From assembly GCA_041738135.1 (NCBI GenBank), contig JBGSQK010000046.1, positions 10,590 through 74,589 on the forward strand: a stretch of 64,000 nucleotides of DNA, in the 5' to 3' direction. Made by a program: the position numbers and the translations under genes. Origin of the DNA: JAGOMX01 sp041738135. Lineage in GTDB: Bacteria; Pseudomonadota; Alphaproteobacteria; JAGOMX01. Under the pieces are notes generated by a model. It did not search any database. It saw nothing but the letters and a program-made list of their open reading frames with translations, and was not told where the DNA came from. The stretch's first letter is position 1, and each line of letters starts with the position of its first letter. Below are positions 33,163-41,311 of the stretch, piece by piece.

Positions 33163-33741
33163 ATGAGAAGATCTTACAAGTTTGTTTATGAGAATTGGGA
33201 CGTTAAACCGGCAACCAGGCGTTGTGATAGACCGGGATGCTTGGAGGCAGGCGAATTTCGTGCACCTAAGAACCGTGATCGTTTGGATGATTACTATTGG
33301 TTTTGCGTCGGGCATGTGCGTGAATATAACGAACACTGGAACTTTTATGCAGGCATGAACGACACGGAAGTGGAGGCTCACCATCGCTCCGATAGCACTT
33401 GGCAAAGACCTACCTGGCCTTTGGGGCAGCAGAAATTTACTAAACTTGTGGAAAATTCCTTACACTATCATCCGCTTACCGGTTGTTTTCCAGGCGAGAA
33501 TTTACACGCCCAGGTTAATGACCCCAATGCTAAGTGGTTTGCACATCATACGGAAGAATGCAAAGCCCTTGCGATGTTAGAGCTTGACCAGCCGGTGACT
33601 TTCCAAATCGTTCGCGAGACCTATAAAACTAAAGTGAAGAAATTCCATCCAGATATCAACAAGGGCTGTAAATTCGCTGAAGAGCGACTCAAAACCATCA
33701 ACGTGGCTTATGGTCTCCTAAAGAAAGCCTTTGTGAACTAG
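33163..33741 (+). CDS. DnaJ-like (J-domain) protein
   Basis: A 192-residue protein with a C-terminal J domain: VTFQIVRETYKTKVKKFHPD, followed by INKGCKFAEERLKTINVAYGLL. The invariant HPD tripeptide that stimulates DnaK ATPase is present near residue 160. The N-terminal half (RRCDRPGCLEAGEFRAPKNR, YYWFCVGHVREYN) has paired cysteines and matches a group of DnaJ-like proteins common in alphaproteobacteria. The ATG at 33163 is preferred; a GTG three codons earlier is possible. Role beyond DnaK co-chaperone is unknown. Confidence 0.88.
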   Translation: MRRSYKFVYENWDVKPATRRCDRPGCLEAGEFRAPKNRDRLDDYYWFCVGHVREYNEHWNFYAGMNDTEVEAHHRSDSTWQRPTWPLGQQKFTKLVENSLHYHPLTGCFPGENLHAQVNDPNAKWFAHHTEECKALAMLELDQPVTFQIVRETYKTKVKKFHPDINKGCKFAEERLKTINVAYGLLKKAFVN

Positions 33742-33849
33742 ACTCATCAGTTTTTTACGAATAATTCTTGCATCTGTGCCGCAAATCCCCTAGATTTTTA
33801 AAATAATTAATATATATTTTAGATAATAAGATATTCGTCAGGGACACGC

Positions 33850-34401
33850 ATGACCACGAAGAGCAATTCTCAATCCGGTGCAAGTCGCCGAGATTTTCTC
33901 GTTTTAACCACAACCGCTTTGGGTGCGGTTGGAACTGCCAGCCTAATCTACCCTTTCATTTCGAGCATGAATCCATCTGCGGATGTTTTGGCCATGGCAA
34001 CCGTTGACATTGATGTTTCGCCTGTGGCCGTTGGTCAAGCCATCACAGTGATGTGGCGTGGCAAACCTGTTTTTATTCGTCACAGAACTGAAGCTGAAAT
34101 TAAGGAAGCACGTGATGTGAATATGTCCACTTTGATTGACCCACAAGCGGATGCGGAAAGAACCACTTACAAACCAGAATGGTTAATCGTCGTGGGCATC
34201 TGCACGCATTTGGGTTGCGTCCCTTTGGGCCAAAAGCCCAGTGACCCTCATGGTCAATATGGCGGCTGGTTCTGCCCTTGCCATGGCTCGCAATACGACA
34301 CATCTGGTCGCGTTCGCGTAGGACCAGCACCAACCAATTTGGAAGTACCAGTGTACAAGTTTTTAACAGACACGACTGTTCGCATAGGATCTGAAATATG
34401 A
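33850..34401 (+). CDS. petA: Ubiquinol-cytochrome c reductase Rieske subunit
   Basis: The Rieske iron-sulfur protein passes electrons from ubiquinol to cytochrome c1 in the bc1 complex. The 183-residue product has a twin-arginine type N-terminus (SRRDFLVLTTTALGAVG) that stays as membrane anchor, and the two 2Fe-2S binding boxes CTHLGCVP and CPCHGSQYD. It is the first gene of petABC and overlaps petB by 4 bp. Confidence 0.97.
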   Translation: MTTKSNSQSGASRRDFLVLTTTALGAVGTASLIYPFISSMNPSADVLAMATVDIDVSPVAVGQAITVMWRGKPVFIRHRTEAEIKEARDVNMSTLIDPQADAERTTYKPEWLIVVGICTHLGCVPLGQKPSDPHGQYGGWFCPCHGSQYDTSGRVRVGPAPTNLEVPVYKFLTDTTVRIGSEI

Positions 34402-35627
34402 CGCAGAACGAGAAAAAACCTAGTGGTGTTATCGGTTGGATAGATGAACGTCTACCCATATTTTGGTTTCTGAACAAGGAGCTTTTGGAATATCCCACAC
34501 CAAAGAACTTGAACTATATGTGGAACTTTGGCTCACTGGCAGGGATCACACTCGTCGTAATGATTGCCACAGGCATATTCTTAGCCATGCATTACACACC
34601 TCACGTGGACTATGCTTTTAACAGCGTCGAGCACATTATGCGCGACGTGAATTATGGCTGGCTCATACGTTATATCCACATGAACGGCGCCTCGATCTTC
34701 TTCATCATCGTATACATCCATATGTTCCGAGGCATGTATTATGGTTCATATAAAAGACCCCGTGAATTGTTGTGGATCTTGGGCGTCATTATCTTCTTGA
34801 TCATGATGGCCACCGGTTTTATGGGATATGTGCTTCCTTGGGGACAGATGAGTTTTTGGGGCGCAACCGTTATTACTAACCTCTTTTCCGTGATTCCATT
34901 TTTCGGTGAATCCATCGTCCAATGGCTCTGGGGTGGCTTTTCCGTCGACAACCCTACACTCAACCGCTTCTTTGCGTTGCATTACTTACTGCCATTCGTG
35001 ATTATTGGCGTGGTCTGTTTGCACTTGGTTGCATTACATATGTTTGGATCGAACAATCCCTTGGGTGTGGAAAAGAAAAAGAAGGAAGATACTCTTCCGT
35101 TTCACCCCTACTACACTGCTAAGGACCTTTTTGGACTTGGCGTGTTGGTGACTATCTGGGGCTTTTTTGTCTTCTTCTCTCCCAACTTCTTTGGCGAGCC
35201 GGACAACTATATCCCCGCAGATCCGCTGGTAACACCTCAGCACATTGTACCTGAGTGGTATTACCTGCCCTTCTATGCCATATTGAAATCTGTGCCTAAC
35301 AAGGCTATGGGTGTCGCGCTGATGTTCAGCTCCATATTTATTCTCTTTGTTCTACCCTGGTTAGACACATCTCCCGTAAAAAGCGCTCGCTTTAGGCCAC
35401 TTTACAAGTACTTCTTCTGGGTGTTTGTAATTGCATGTTTTGCATTGGGTTGGTCCGGTGGACAACCGCCTGAAGGCCTTCCCGTTTGGATTGGACGACT
35501 ATCAACCACATATTACTTTGCCTTCTTCTTGGTTGTGTTGCCTCTATTAGGTCGTTACGAGCGTCCATTGCCATTACCTGAAAGTATATCACATCCAAAC
35601 TTACAAAGACGTAAGGCAGATGGTTGA
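34398..35627 (+). CDS. petB: Cytochrome b of the bc1 complex
   Basis: Cytochrome b is the membrane core of complex III with two haems and the Qo and Qi sites. The 409-residue protein has eight transmembrane helices, the paired haem-ligand histidines (LAMHYTPH and RYIHMNGASIFF in the first helices, then FALHYLLPFV and CLHLVALHMFG) and the Qo-site PEWY motif (IVPEWYYLPFYA). It starts at an ATGA overlap with petA, and its stop overlaps the beginning of the petC frame. Confidence 0.97.
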   Translation: MTQNEKKPSGVIGWIDERLPIFWFLNKELLEYPTPKNLNYMWNFGSLAGITLVVMIATGIFLAMHYTPHVDYAFNSVEHIMRDVNYGWLIRYIHMNGASIFFIIVYIHMFRGMYYGSYKRPRELLWILGVIIFLIMMATGFMGYVLPWGQMSFWGATVITNLFSVIPFFGESIVQWLWGGFSVDNPTLNRFFALHYLLPFVIIGVVCLHLVALHMFGSNNPLGVEKKKKEDTLPFHPYYTAKDLFGLGVLVTIWGFFVFFSPNFFGEPDNYIPADPLVTPQHIVPEWYYLPFYAILKSVPNKAMGVALMFSSIFILFVLPWLDTSPVKSARFRPLYKYFFWVFVIACFALGWSGGQPPEGLPVWIGRLSTTYYFAFFLVVLPLLGRYERPLPLPESISHPNLQRRKADG

Positions 35628-35640
35628 AGAGAGCATGAAG

Positions 35641-36408
35641 ATGAAAACACAACTAAAGATAATATATTTGGCCACAGCTCTTCTCGGGTTATGCGTTTCC
35701 AATGTAGGTGCAGTAGAATCCATAAAGCCTTCCGAAGAAAGCTGGACATTCAACGGCCCTTTCGGCACTTTTGATAAAGCTCAATTGCAACGAGGGTTTC
35801 AGGTTTATAAAGAAGTCTGCTCAGCTTGTCACTCATTAAAGCTGTTGAGTTATCGCAATCTAACAGCACTGGGTTTTTCCGAAGCAGAAGTTAAAGCAAT
35901 TGCTCGTCAAAACAACGTCCCCGCAGCTCCCAATGATGCAGGCGAAATCGTTGACAGGCCTGCATTGCCGTCAGATCGTTTTCACTCCCCATATCCTAAC
36001 TCACAGGCAGCACGTGCTGCCAACAATGGCTCTCTGCCGCCCGATCTTTCCCTCATCGTTAGCGCTCGCAAAGGCGGCCCAGACTACATTCATGCATATA
36101 TAACTGGCTACCAGGAGCCTCCTGCTTCCTTTAAATTAGGAGAAGGTATGCATTACAACGTTTACTTCCCTGGCAATCAAACAGCCATGGCGCCACCCCT
36201 TACTGATGGCCAGGTAGCTTATTCTGACGGAACAACGGCAACGGTGGATCAAATGTCTAGAGATGTGGCATCCTTTCTTTACTGGGCCGCCAATCCGCAC
36301 ATGGAAGAACGCAAGCAAATGGGCGTCATGGTAATGCTCTATATGATCATATTCACAGCCCTGCTGTATATGACCATGAAGAGAATTTGGTCACGGGTGG
36401 AGAAATAA
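35641..36408 (+). CDS. petC: Cytochrome c1 of the bc1 complex
   Basis: Cytochrome c1 carries electrons from the Rieske protein to soluble cytochrome c. The product has a signal peptide (KIIYLATALLGLCVSNVGA), the haem-binding CSACH motif in KEVCSACHSLKLLSY, and a C-terminal transmembrane anchor (VMLYMIIFTALLYMTMKRIW). ATGs at 35620, 35635 and 35641 are in frame; 35641 is preferred because it is 7 bp after GAGAG and gives a compact signal peptide (255 residues). It completes the petABC operon; no further gene is coupled to it. Confidence 0.95.
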   Translation: MKTQLKIIYLATALLGLCVSNVGAVESIKPSEESWTFNGPFGTFDKAQLQRGFQVYKEVCSACHSLKLLSYRNLTALGFSEAEVKAIARQNNVPAAPNDAGEIVDRPALPSDRFHSPYPNSQAARAANNGSLPPDLSLIVSARKGGPDYIHAYITGYQEPPASFKLGEGMHYNVYFPGNQTAMAPPLTDGQVAYSDGTTATVDQMSRDVASFLYWAANPHMEERKQMGVMVMLYMIIFTALLYMTMKRIWSRVEK

Positions 36409-36569
36409 AGGCATACTTGCGAGGCCTGGCATGGACCCGTGCAAACGAGTGGGTGACACGGAACAAATTAATGAAGTAGCGCCCTATTCCCAAGCTCCAT
36501 TATTTTATAGACTAAATTCATTTAGAACGCTATATATTGTTAGAAATATTAACTTAAGAGGATAGTAAT

Positions 36570-37439
36570 ATGAGCCAAAATATAAAAAAGCTGCTGAAAG
36601 TTTTACTACCGTGTTTAATCGTATTCTTGAGCGGTATGTATATTTACGACATGCAGAAGATGTCAGAGCTTCCTCGTTTTAGAAGTACCGATCATCCCTT
36701 CAAGACCACATCTGTCACGCCGTTACCAACACGAAAAGGTCTGGAAATTCTCAGAATTTCAGGCAGCCGCAGACCAACACAAGGCGGTCTCAAAAAAAAT
36801 CTTGGCTCCATGGGCATGCCCGTTTACAGTTTTGATCTGCAACAAGAGGATCATTATTACATCAATGGCTCCCCGGCGAGGTGGTATGGTTATGATAGCG
36901 CAGCGGAAGCCGGCGTTAACATGGCCATAATAGGCACTCGCCACTATATCCGCAGGCTCATACACACCGGAAAGTTGGTCCATACAAAAGAAGACATGCA
37001 GACGGAAAAAGAGATTACCGAAGCCCTGGGCTTTAAATATATAGGCATTTTGCAAACCAGACATCGTATTCCCAAAGCAGAGCAAGTGGATCAGTATATG
37101 GATACCATTAATTCCATCCCCCAACCCTCATGGATACATTTCCATTGCAACGGCGGCAGAAGCCGAACCTCATTGGCGATGGTCATGTATGATATTATGA
37201 AAAATGGCAGAGAAGTGTCCGTGGAGGACATCGTAAAAAGACAGCATTTGCTCGGTTCTGAAGACCTGTTTGACACGCGCGTATGGGCTACATCAACCTA
37301 CACAAAAGAAATGCTAGAAAACCGTGCTGAATTCATAAAAGCCTTCTATCGCTACGTCAACGACCCAGAAGGTTACGGTGTTACCAAATGGTCCGAGTGG
37401 TCCGCAAAGCATAAGGTTTATACGGTGGTAGAGCTTTAA
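36570..37439 (+). CDS. Phytase-like protein tyrosine phosphatase, exported or membrane-anchored
   Basis: A 289-residue protein of the cysteine phosphatase superfamily. The P-loop is HCNGGRSRT (C193, R199), followed by SLAMVMYDIMKNGREVSVED, which closely resembles cysteine phytases (inositol polyphosphate phosphatases). The N-terminal LRISGSRRPTQGGL and YYINGSPARWYG are also typical of that group. An N-terminal hydrophobic segment (LLKVLLPCLIVFLSGMYIY) should act as signal or anchor. Cysteine phytases are known as effectors or periplasmic enzymes in some intracellular bacteria. AGAGGA precedes the ATG. Substrate is inferred, not shown. Confidence 0.8.
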   Translation: MSQNIKKLLKVLLPCLIVFLSGMYIYDMQKMSELPRFRSTDHPFKTTSVTPLPTRKGLEILRISGSRRPTQGGLKKNLGSMGMPVYSFDLQQEDHYYINGSPARWYGYDSAAEAGVNMAIIGTRHYIRRLIHTGKLVHTKEDMQTEKEITEALGFKYIGILQTRHRIPKAEQVDQYMDTINSIPQPSWIHFHCNGGRSRTSLAMVMYDIMKNGREVSVEDIVKRQHLLGSEDLFDTRVWATSTYTKEMLENRAEFIKAFYRYVNDPEGYGVTKWSEWSAKHKVYTVVEL

Positions 37440-37475
37440 GCAGACGGCTATTTCAGGGGAACAACTGATGCACCA

Positions 37476-37614
37476 CCCCCGTGTCTCCCCGACCTTGAGC
37501 CGCGGTCCAGCACAAAAAGTGGAGCGTCCGCGACTCATTATTTTCTATATAGAGCAGCTTCGCAGCACTCTATTTCGCTGGACCCCGGCTCAAGGCCGGG
37601 GAGGCACGGGAGGG
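37476..37614. repeat. Family D palindromic repeat
   Basis: Imperfect palindrome with arms CCCGTGTCTCCCCGACCTTG on the left and complement of the type GGCCGGGGAGGCACGGGAG on the right. A second full copy is at 49725-49862 and a short one lies in murG. It lies between two secreted-protein genes. Confidence 0.85.
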
Positions 37615-37665
37615 TTATGCTGCAAGTTATTTTCAAAGATTGATACTATATGAACAGGGAATAAA

Positions 37666-39297
37666 ATGATAAAAAGAACGCTTATAACGGTTATTTCATT
37701 CTATATACCCCACGCTATGGCCACTAATTATGACTTAGCTCACCCCGTGGACCTCACCTCGCCCAAAGTAAAAATCGTTGTCTATTACAAAGAAGAACCT
37801 ACAAAGGTGGTATACACCGCTCCTTTACCTCTGGAAAATGAAAGAACAATTGAAAAACCAGACCAAAACATCGTAAGAATCCGGTTGGAAGATTACCGTA
37901 AGATATTTATACCCGTACAAGGTGACCCCACATCGCCTGGTTATTTTTATAATTTCCCACTTCAGGCAGCCCCTAAAGATGTCATAAAGCTTATTGGTCG
38001 TTTGTCAGGCAATATTCCTGGCATGAGCGGTATAAACAGATTTTTCCGGTCATTCGGGTACGGGGTTGTGCTCTCATTGCCTTGCGGATTCGTGCAGACA
38101 GATAAATGGGCTGCCGTAAAAGAAGGTAAAAATCCTTTTCCACATGCTCTACAAATTGAAGAACTACATTTGACTCAGCTGAACCAAAAAGCCCTAGTTG
38201 AGATGGGGTTTATTCCGGAAGAACAAGTAGCTAAAAGCAGAGAAGACCACTTCGTTTGGGGAGGGTGGGAACCACACGATCATTTATTAGAAAAACCTAA
38301 AGAAATTCCATGCCTGTTAATTACCCAGACATTTCCGAAGTTAAAACGTTTAGTACTTCGTTCAAATTTGAAACTCACACCTCAAGTGTTTAAAATATTG
38401 AAAGAAAAAGAAATCAAAACAAGAAGAGCTTCACTGAAAGAAAAAGCAGAGGGACTTTTTGCAAAGCGTTTTTTCAGCGTACAGGAAATGCGTTGCATCG
38501 AAACCATGTTGTATTCTTCCCTTGGGACAGAAATGCTGACTCAATTGTTGTGCCTAATGGAAAAGCGCGGTCGTAAGATTGAAGACTTAAGAGCTCTCTC
38601 CGCTGTTTCTTGGAGGATATGCAAGTACGGCGGTTATTACTATTCTTCAGATGAAAAACAGGTAGAGATCCTCTTACCCATACTCCAAAATATTCTTGAA
38701 GAACCTACTAAAATAGAAATCATGGATGAATTACATCAAAACGGTTTATTCGTTTGGCACAACTTACTCGGCATACAAGTCTCTACTCAGCTCAAAACTG
38801 CTTTCCCACTGAAAAATTGCGATCTGAAACAGTTTTTTCTCAGAAGTGTACATATGGATACCCTAGCAATTTTGGCTCTCCTGAAAGATTTTGTTACAAC
38901 ACGAATACAAAATCAAAAATATACGTATACCAAACTAATAATTATCTTTATAAACGTTCTCGGAGGATACAAGACGGACGAGCAGTTGCGGATCTTACGG
39001 ACCCTACTTCCACTGATCAACACAGCTAAGCTTAACTCAATTTCTCCTGCAGACAATAAACCTTACAACGTAGAGTATCTAAATGAGAAGAGCATCTTTA
39101 CTGGACTGAATACCTGTAAGACTATATTTTTTAAATTTTCGGCCGAAATCTTCAGTGGATTCTTAATCTACTATAAAACTCTACCGAGCAAGCAAGTGGA
39201 ATTCCTTGATCCGCTCATACCAGGTTCGGACTATGCTTTGGCAAGTAAATTCTGGAATTATCAGAAAAAGTTGAGGAATATCACTTCACCTAAATGA
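37666..39297 (+). CDS. Hypothetical exported protein, possibly with LRR-like segment
   Basis: A 543-residue protein with a short signal peptide (LITVISFYIPHAMA). I recognise no domain with certainty. One segment (LITQTFPKLKRLVLRSNLKL, then TPQVFKIL) resembles leucine-rich repeat units of effector proteins, but the pattern does not continue clearly. The C-terminal half is helical and rich in leucine. AGGGAATAAA precedes the ATG. It follows a family D repeat and is transcribed alone. A role in host interaction is conjecture based on export and lack of bacterial homology signals. Confidence 0.65.
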   Translation: MIKRTLITVISFYIPHAMATNYDLAHPVDLTSPKVKIVVYYKEEPTKVVYTAPLPLENERTIEKPDQNIVRIRLEDYRKIFIPVQGDPTSPGYFYNFPLQAAPKDVIKLIGRLSGNIPGMSGINRFFRSFGYGVVLSLPCGFVQTDKWAAVKEGKNPFPHALQIEELHLTQLNQKALVEMGFIPEEQVAKSREDHFVWGGWEPHDHLLEKPKEIPCLLITQTFPKLKRLVLRSNLKLTPQVFKILKEKEIKTRRASLKEKAEGLFAKRFFSVQEMRCIETMLYSSLGTEMLTQLLCLMEKRGRKIEDLRALSAVSWRICKYGGYYYSSDEKQVEILLPILQNILEEPTKIEIMDELHQNGLFVWHNLLGIQVSTQLKTAFPLKNCDLKQFFLRSVHMDTLAILALLKDFVTTRIQNQKYTYTKLIIIFINVLGGYKTDEQLRILRTLLPLINTAKLNSISPADNKPYNVEYLNEKSIFTGLNTCKTIFFKFSAEIFSGFLIYYKTLPSKQVEFLDPLIPGSDYALASKFWNYQKKLRNITSPK

Positions 39298-39413
39298 CCC
39301 TATAGTACAGAAGATTCTAACAAGGTCTATGTAGATTAGGTATAACACTCCAAATGGAAATTCCCTGGCTAAAAAAAAGTTAAACCACCATCAAGACGGG
39401 TTTGCTTTGAATC

Positions 39414-39746
39414 TTACCTTTTCAAATATGGAAGTTTATTTTTGACGTCCACCCACTTATCCACATCGGGCATAGGTCCTGGATCAAACGTAGCAACGGG
39501 CCAGATTTTTGAGAGCTCTGCATTGAGCTCAATAAAATGCACAAACTGCTCCGGCACCAAATCGCCAGGGTAGATGGCTTTCACAGGACACTCAGGCTCA
39601 CAATAGTTACAATCGATACACACATCCGGATCAATGGCCACAGAATTGGGCCCTTCTCTGAAAGCATCCACCGGACAAACCTGCACGCAGCTTTTATACT
39701 TACATTCAATACACGTATCGGTTACAACGTAAGCCACCTGAAACAT
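39414..39746 (-). CDS. fdxA: Seven-iron ferredoxin FdxA
   Basis: A 110-residue ferredoxin with one 3Fe-4S and one 4Fe-4S cluster, the usual length of the FdxA group. Cluster motifs are CIECKYKSCVQVCPVDAF and CIDCNYCEPECPVKAIYPG. It transfers electrons in the cytoplasm; its partners are not encoded nearby. It lies 86 bp downstream of rarA on the same strand and may be co-transcribed. Confidence 0.95.
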   Translation of the reverse strand: MFQVAYVVTDTCIECKYKSCVQVCPVDAFREGPNSVAIDPDVCIDCNYCEPECPVKAIYPGDLVPEQFVHFIELNAELSKIWPVATFDPGPMPDVDKWVDVKNKLPYLKR

Positions 39747-39832
39747 CCCTTATTTATTCGTCTTGTTGGTTAATTATAACAAGTTTGTGAAACAGTGTAA
39801 ATGAAAGCTAGGTTAAGAGATGAATAAAGCAA

Positions 39833-41098
39833 TCATTTCTTCAGCCGCAGTTTTTCCCAATATTGCAGGCGTTTGATGATATCGCGCTCGAAACCGCGCT
39901 CTACGGGTTTGTAGTATTGCTGACGGCGCATTTTGTCGGGGAAATAGTTTTGACCGGAAAAACCTTCGGCTGTGTCGTGATCGTAGATATAGCCTTTGCC
40001 GTCCCCTTCCTGCTTCATAAGTTTGGTAGGAGCATTGAGAATGATGACTGGTGGCATCAAAGATCCTGACTCTTGCGCGGATTTTTGTGCCAATTTAAAG
40101 GCGGTGTACGCCGCATTAGATTTAGGAGCTGTGGCTAAATAAATGACCACTTGCGCCAGCGCCAATTCGCCCTCAGGAGAACCCAAATTATGAAACGCAT
40201 CCAAGCCAGCGTTAGCTTGCACCAAGGCTTGGGGATCGGCCATTCCAATATCTTCCACAGCAAATCTTACGAGGCGGCGTGCTATATAAAGAGGCAACTC
40301 TCCCCCATCGAGCATGCGTGAAAACCAATACAAAGAAGCATCCACATCTGACCCCCGCATGGATTTGTGCAAAGCGCTGATGAGGTTGAAATGACCCTCT
40401 TGTCCTTTATCATACAAAGGCGCACGTTTTTGCAATATTTGACGCAAATGTTCTGGATCAAGTGGCTTGTCTGCTTCATAAGAGAACAAAGCTTCAGCCA
40501 TATTAAGAATTCCCCGCCCATCCCCATCGGCCATATGACAGAGCATGGCTCTTGCTTCAGGCGTAAGGGGTAACTTCTTATCCACCTCCTTCTCGGCCCG
40601 AGTAAGAAGTAGGTCAAGCGTATTCTCTTCGAGGCGATTCAAGGTATAAACGTGGGCGCGGGATAACAACGCCGAATTCAACTCAAAGGAAGGATTTTCC
40701 GTGGTAGCTCCCACCAGAATAATTGTTCCATCCTCGATATAGGGCAGAAAACTGTCTTGCTGACTACGGTTAAAACGGTGGATTTCATCTATGAAAAGAA
40801 GAGTGCGAACGCCTTTTTTCTTTTGCTCCTCAGCCTCCACAAACACTTTCCGCAATTCAGCCACGCCTGAATTAATAGCCGACATCACGACAAAATGCAG
40901 GTCAGACCTATGGGCCAATAACTTGGCAATGGTCGTCTTACCACAACCCGGAGGGCCCCAGAATATGATAGACGAAATATGCCCGGTTTCCACCATATGG
41001 CTCAACGGTTTTCCAGGACCAATGAGGTGATCTTGACCTAAAACCTCATCAAGAGACTGTGGTCGTAAGCGATCGGCTAGAGGACGATGATCATCCAT
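39833..41098 (-). CDS. rarA: RarA (MgsA), replication-associated recombination ATPase
   Basis: RarA is an AAA+ protein related to clamp loaders that acts at stalled replication forks. The sequence has PLADRLRPQSLDEVLGQDHL, Walker A FWGPPGCGKTTIAKLL, Walker B LLFIDEIHRFN, sensor 1 GATTENPSF, and the conserved C-terminal segments AVEDIGMADPQAL and LMKQEGDGKGYIYDHD. The ATG at 41098 is used (421 residues); an in-frame GTG at 41107 is possible. The sequence just upstream of the start, including any ribosome-binding site, lies in the outer arm of a family A repeat. Confidence 0.96.
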   Translation of the reverse strand: MDDHRPLADRLRPQSLDEVLGQDHLIGPGKPLSHMVETGHISSIIFWGPPGCGKTTIAKLLAHRSDLHFVVMSAINSGVAELRKVFVEAEEQKKKGVRTLLFIDEIHRFNRSQQDSFLPYIEDGTIILVGATTENPSFELNSALLSRAHVYTLNRLEENTLDLLLTRAEKEVDKKLPLTPEARAMLCHMADGDGRGILNMAEALFSYEADKPLDPEHLRQILQKRAPLYDKGQEGHFNLISALHKSMRGSDVDASLYWFSRMLDGGELPLYIARRLVRFAVEDIGMADPQALVQANAGLDAFHNLGSPEGELALAQVVIYLATAPKSNAAYTAFKLAQKSAQESGSLMPPVIILNAPTKLMKQEGDGKGYIYDHDTAEGFSGQNYFPDKMRRQQYYKPVERGFERDIIKRLQYWEKLRLKK

Positions 41099-41099
41099 T

Positions 41100-41305
41100 G
41101 TAACCACTCACCAAAAATCTCGTCATCCAGAGCGCGCCTCCGCTTTTGCGGAGGAAGCGAAGGATCCAGCGAATGTGTGCGAGCGCATGCGAGCTCCGTA
41201 TTAAAGTACGATCGAGTTCGCATACGCTCACACTTATGCGCTGGATCCCACGCAGCAACGCTACGCTTATGCTGCTCTGGATGACGTGAGTTGGTGAGTG
41301 GTTAC
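41100..41305. repeat. Family A palindromic repeat with locus-specific outer arms
   Basis: Core palindrome 41122-41285 (GTCATCCAGAGCGCGCCTCC to its complement) with inner GGATCCAGCG arms. It is wrapped by a perfect 15-bp outer inverted repeat GTAACCACTCACCAA at 41100-41114 and complement at 41291-41305. These outer arms differ from those of the copy at 10646-10869. The element fills the whole space between the rarA start and the degP stop. Confidence 0.85.
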
Positions 41306-41311
41306 CATCCA

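Noticed and set aside
37666..39297. Leucine-rich repeat effector
   Set aside because: Only one or two LRR-like units are visible and the pattern does not continue; noted only as a possibility.
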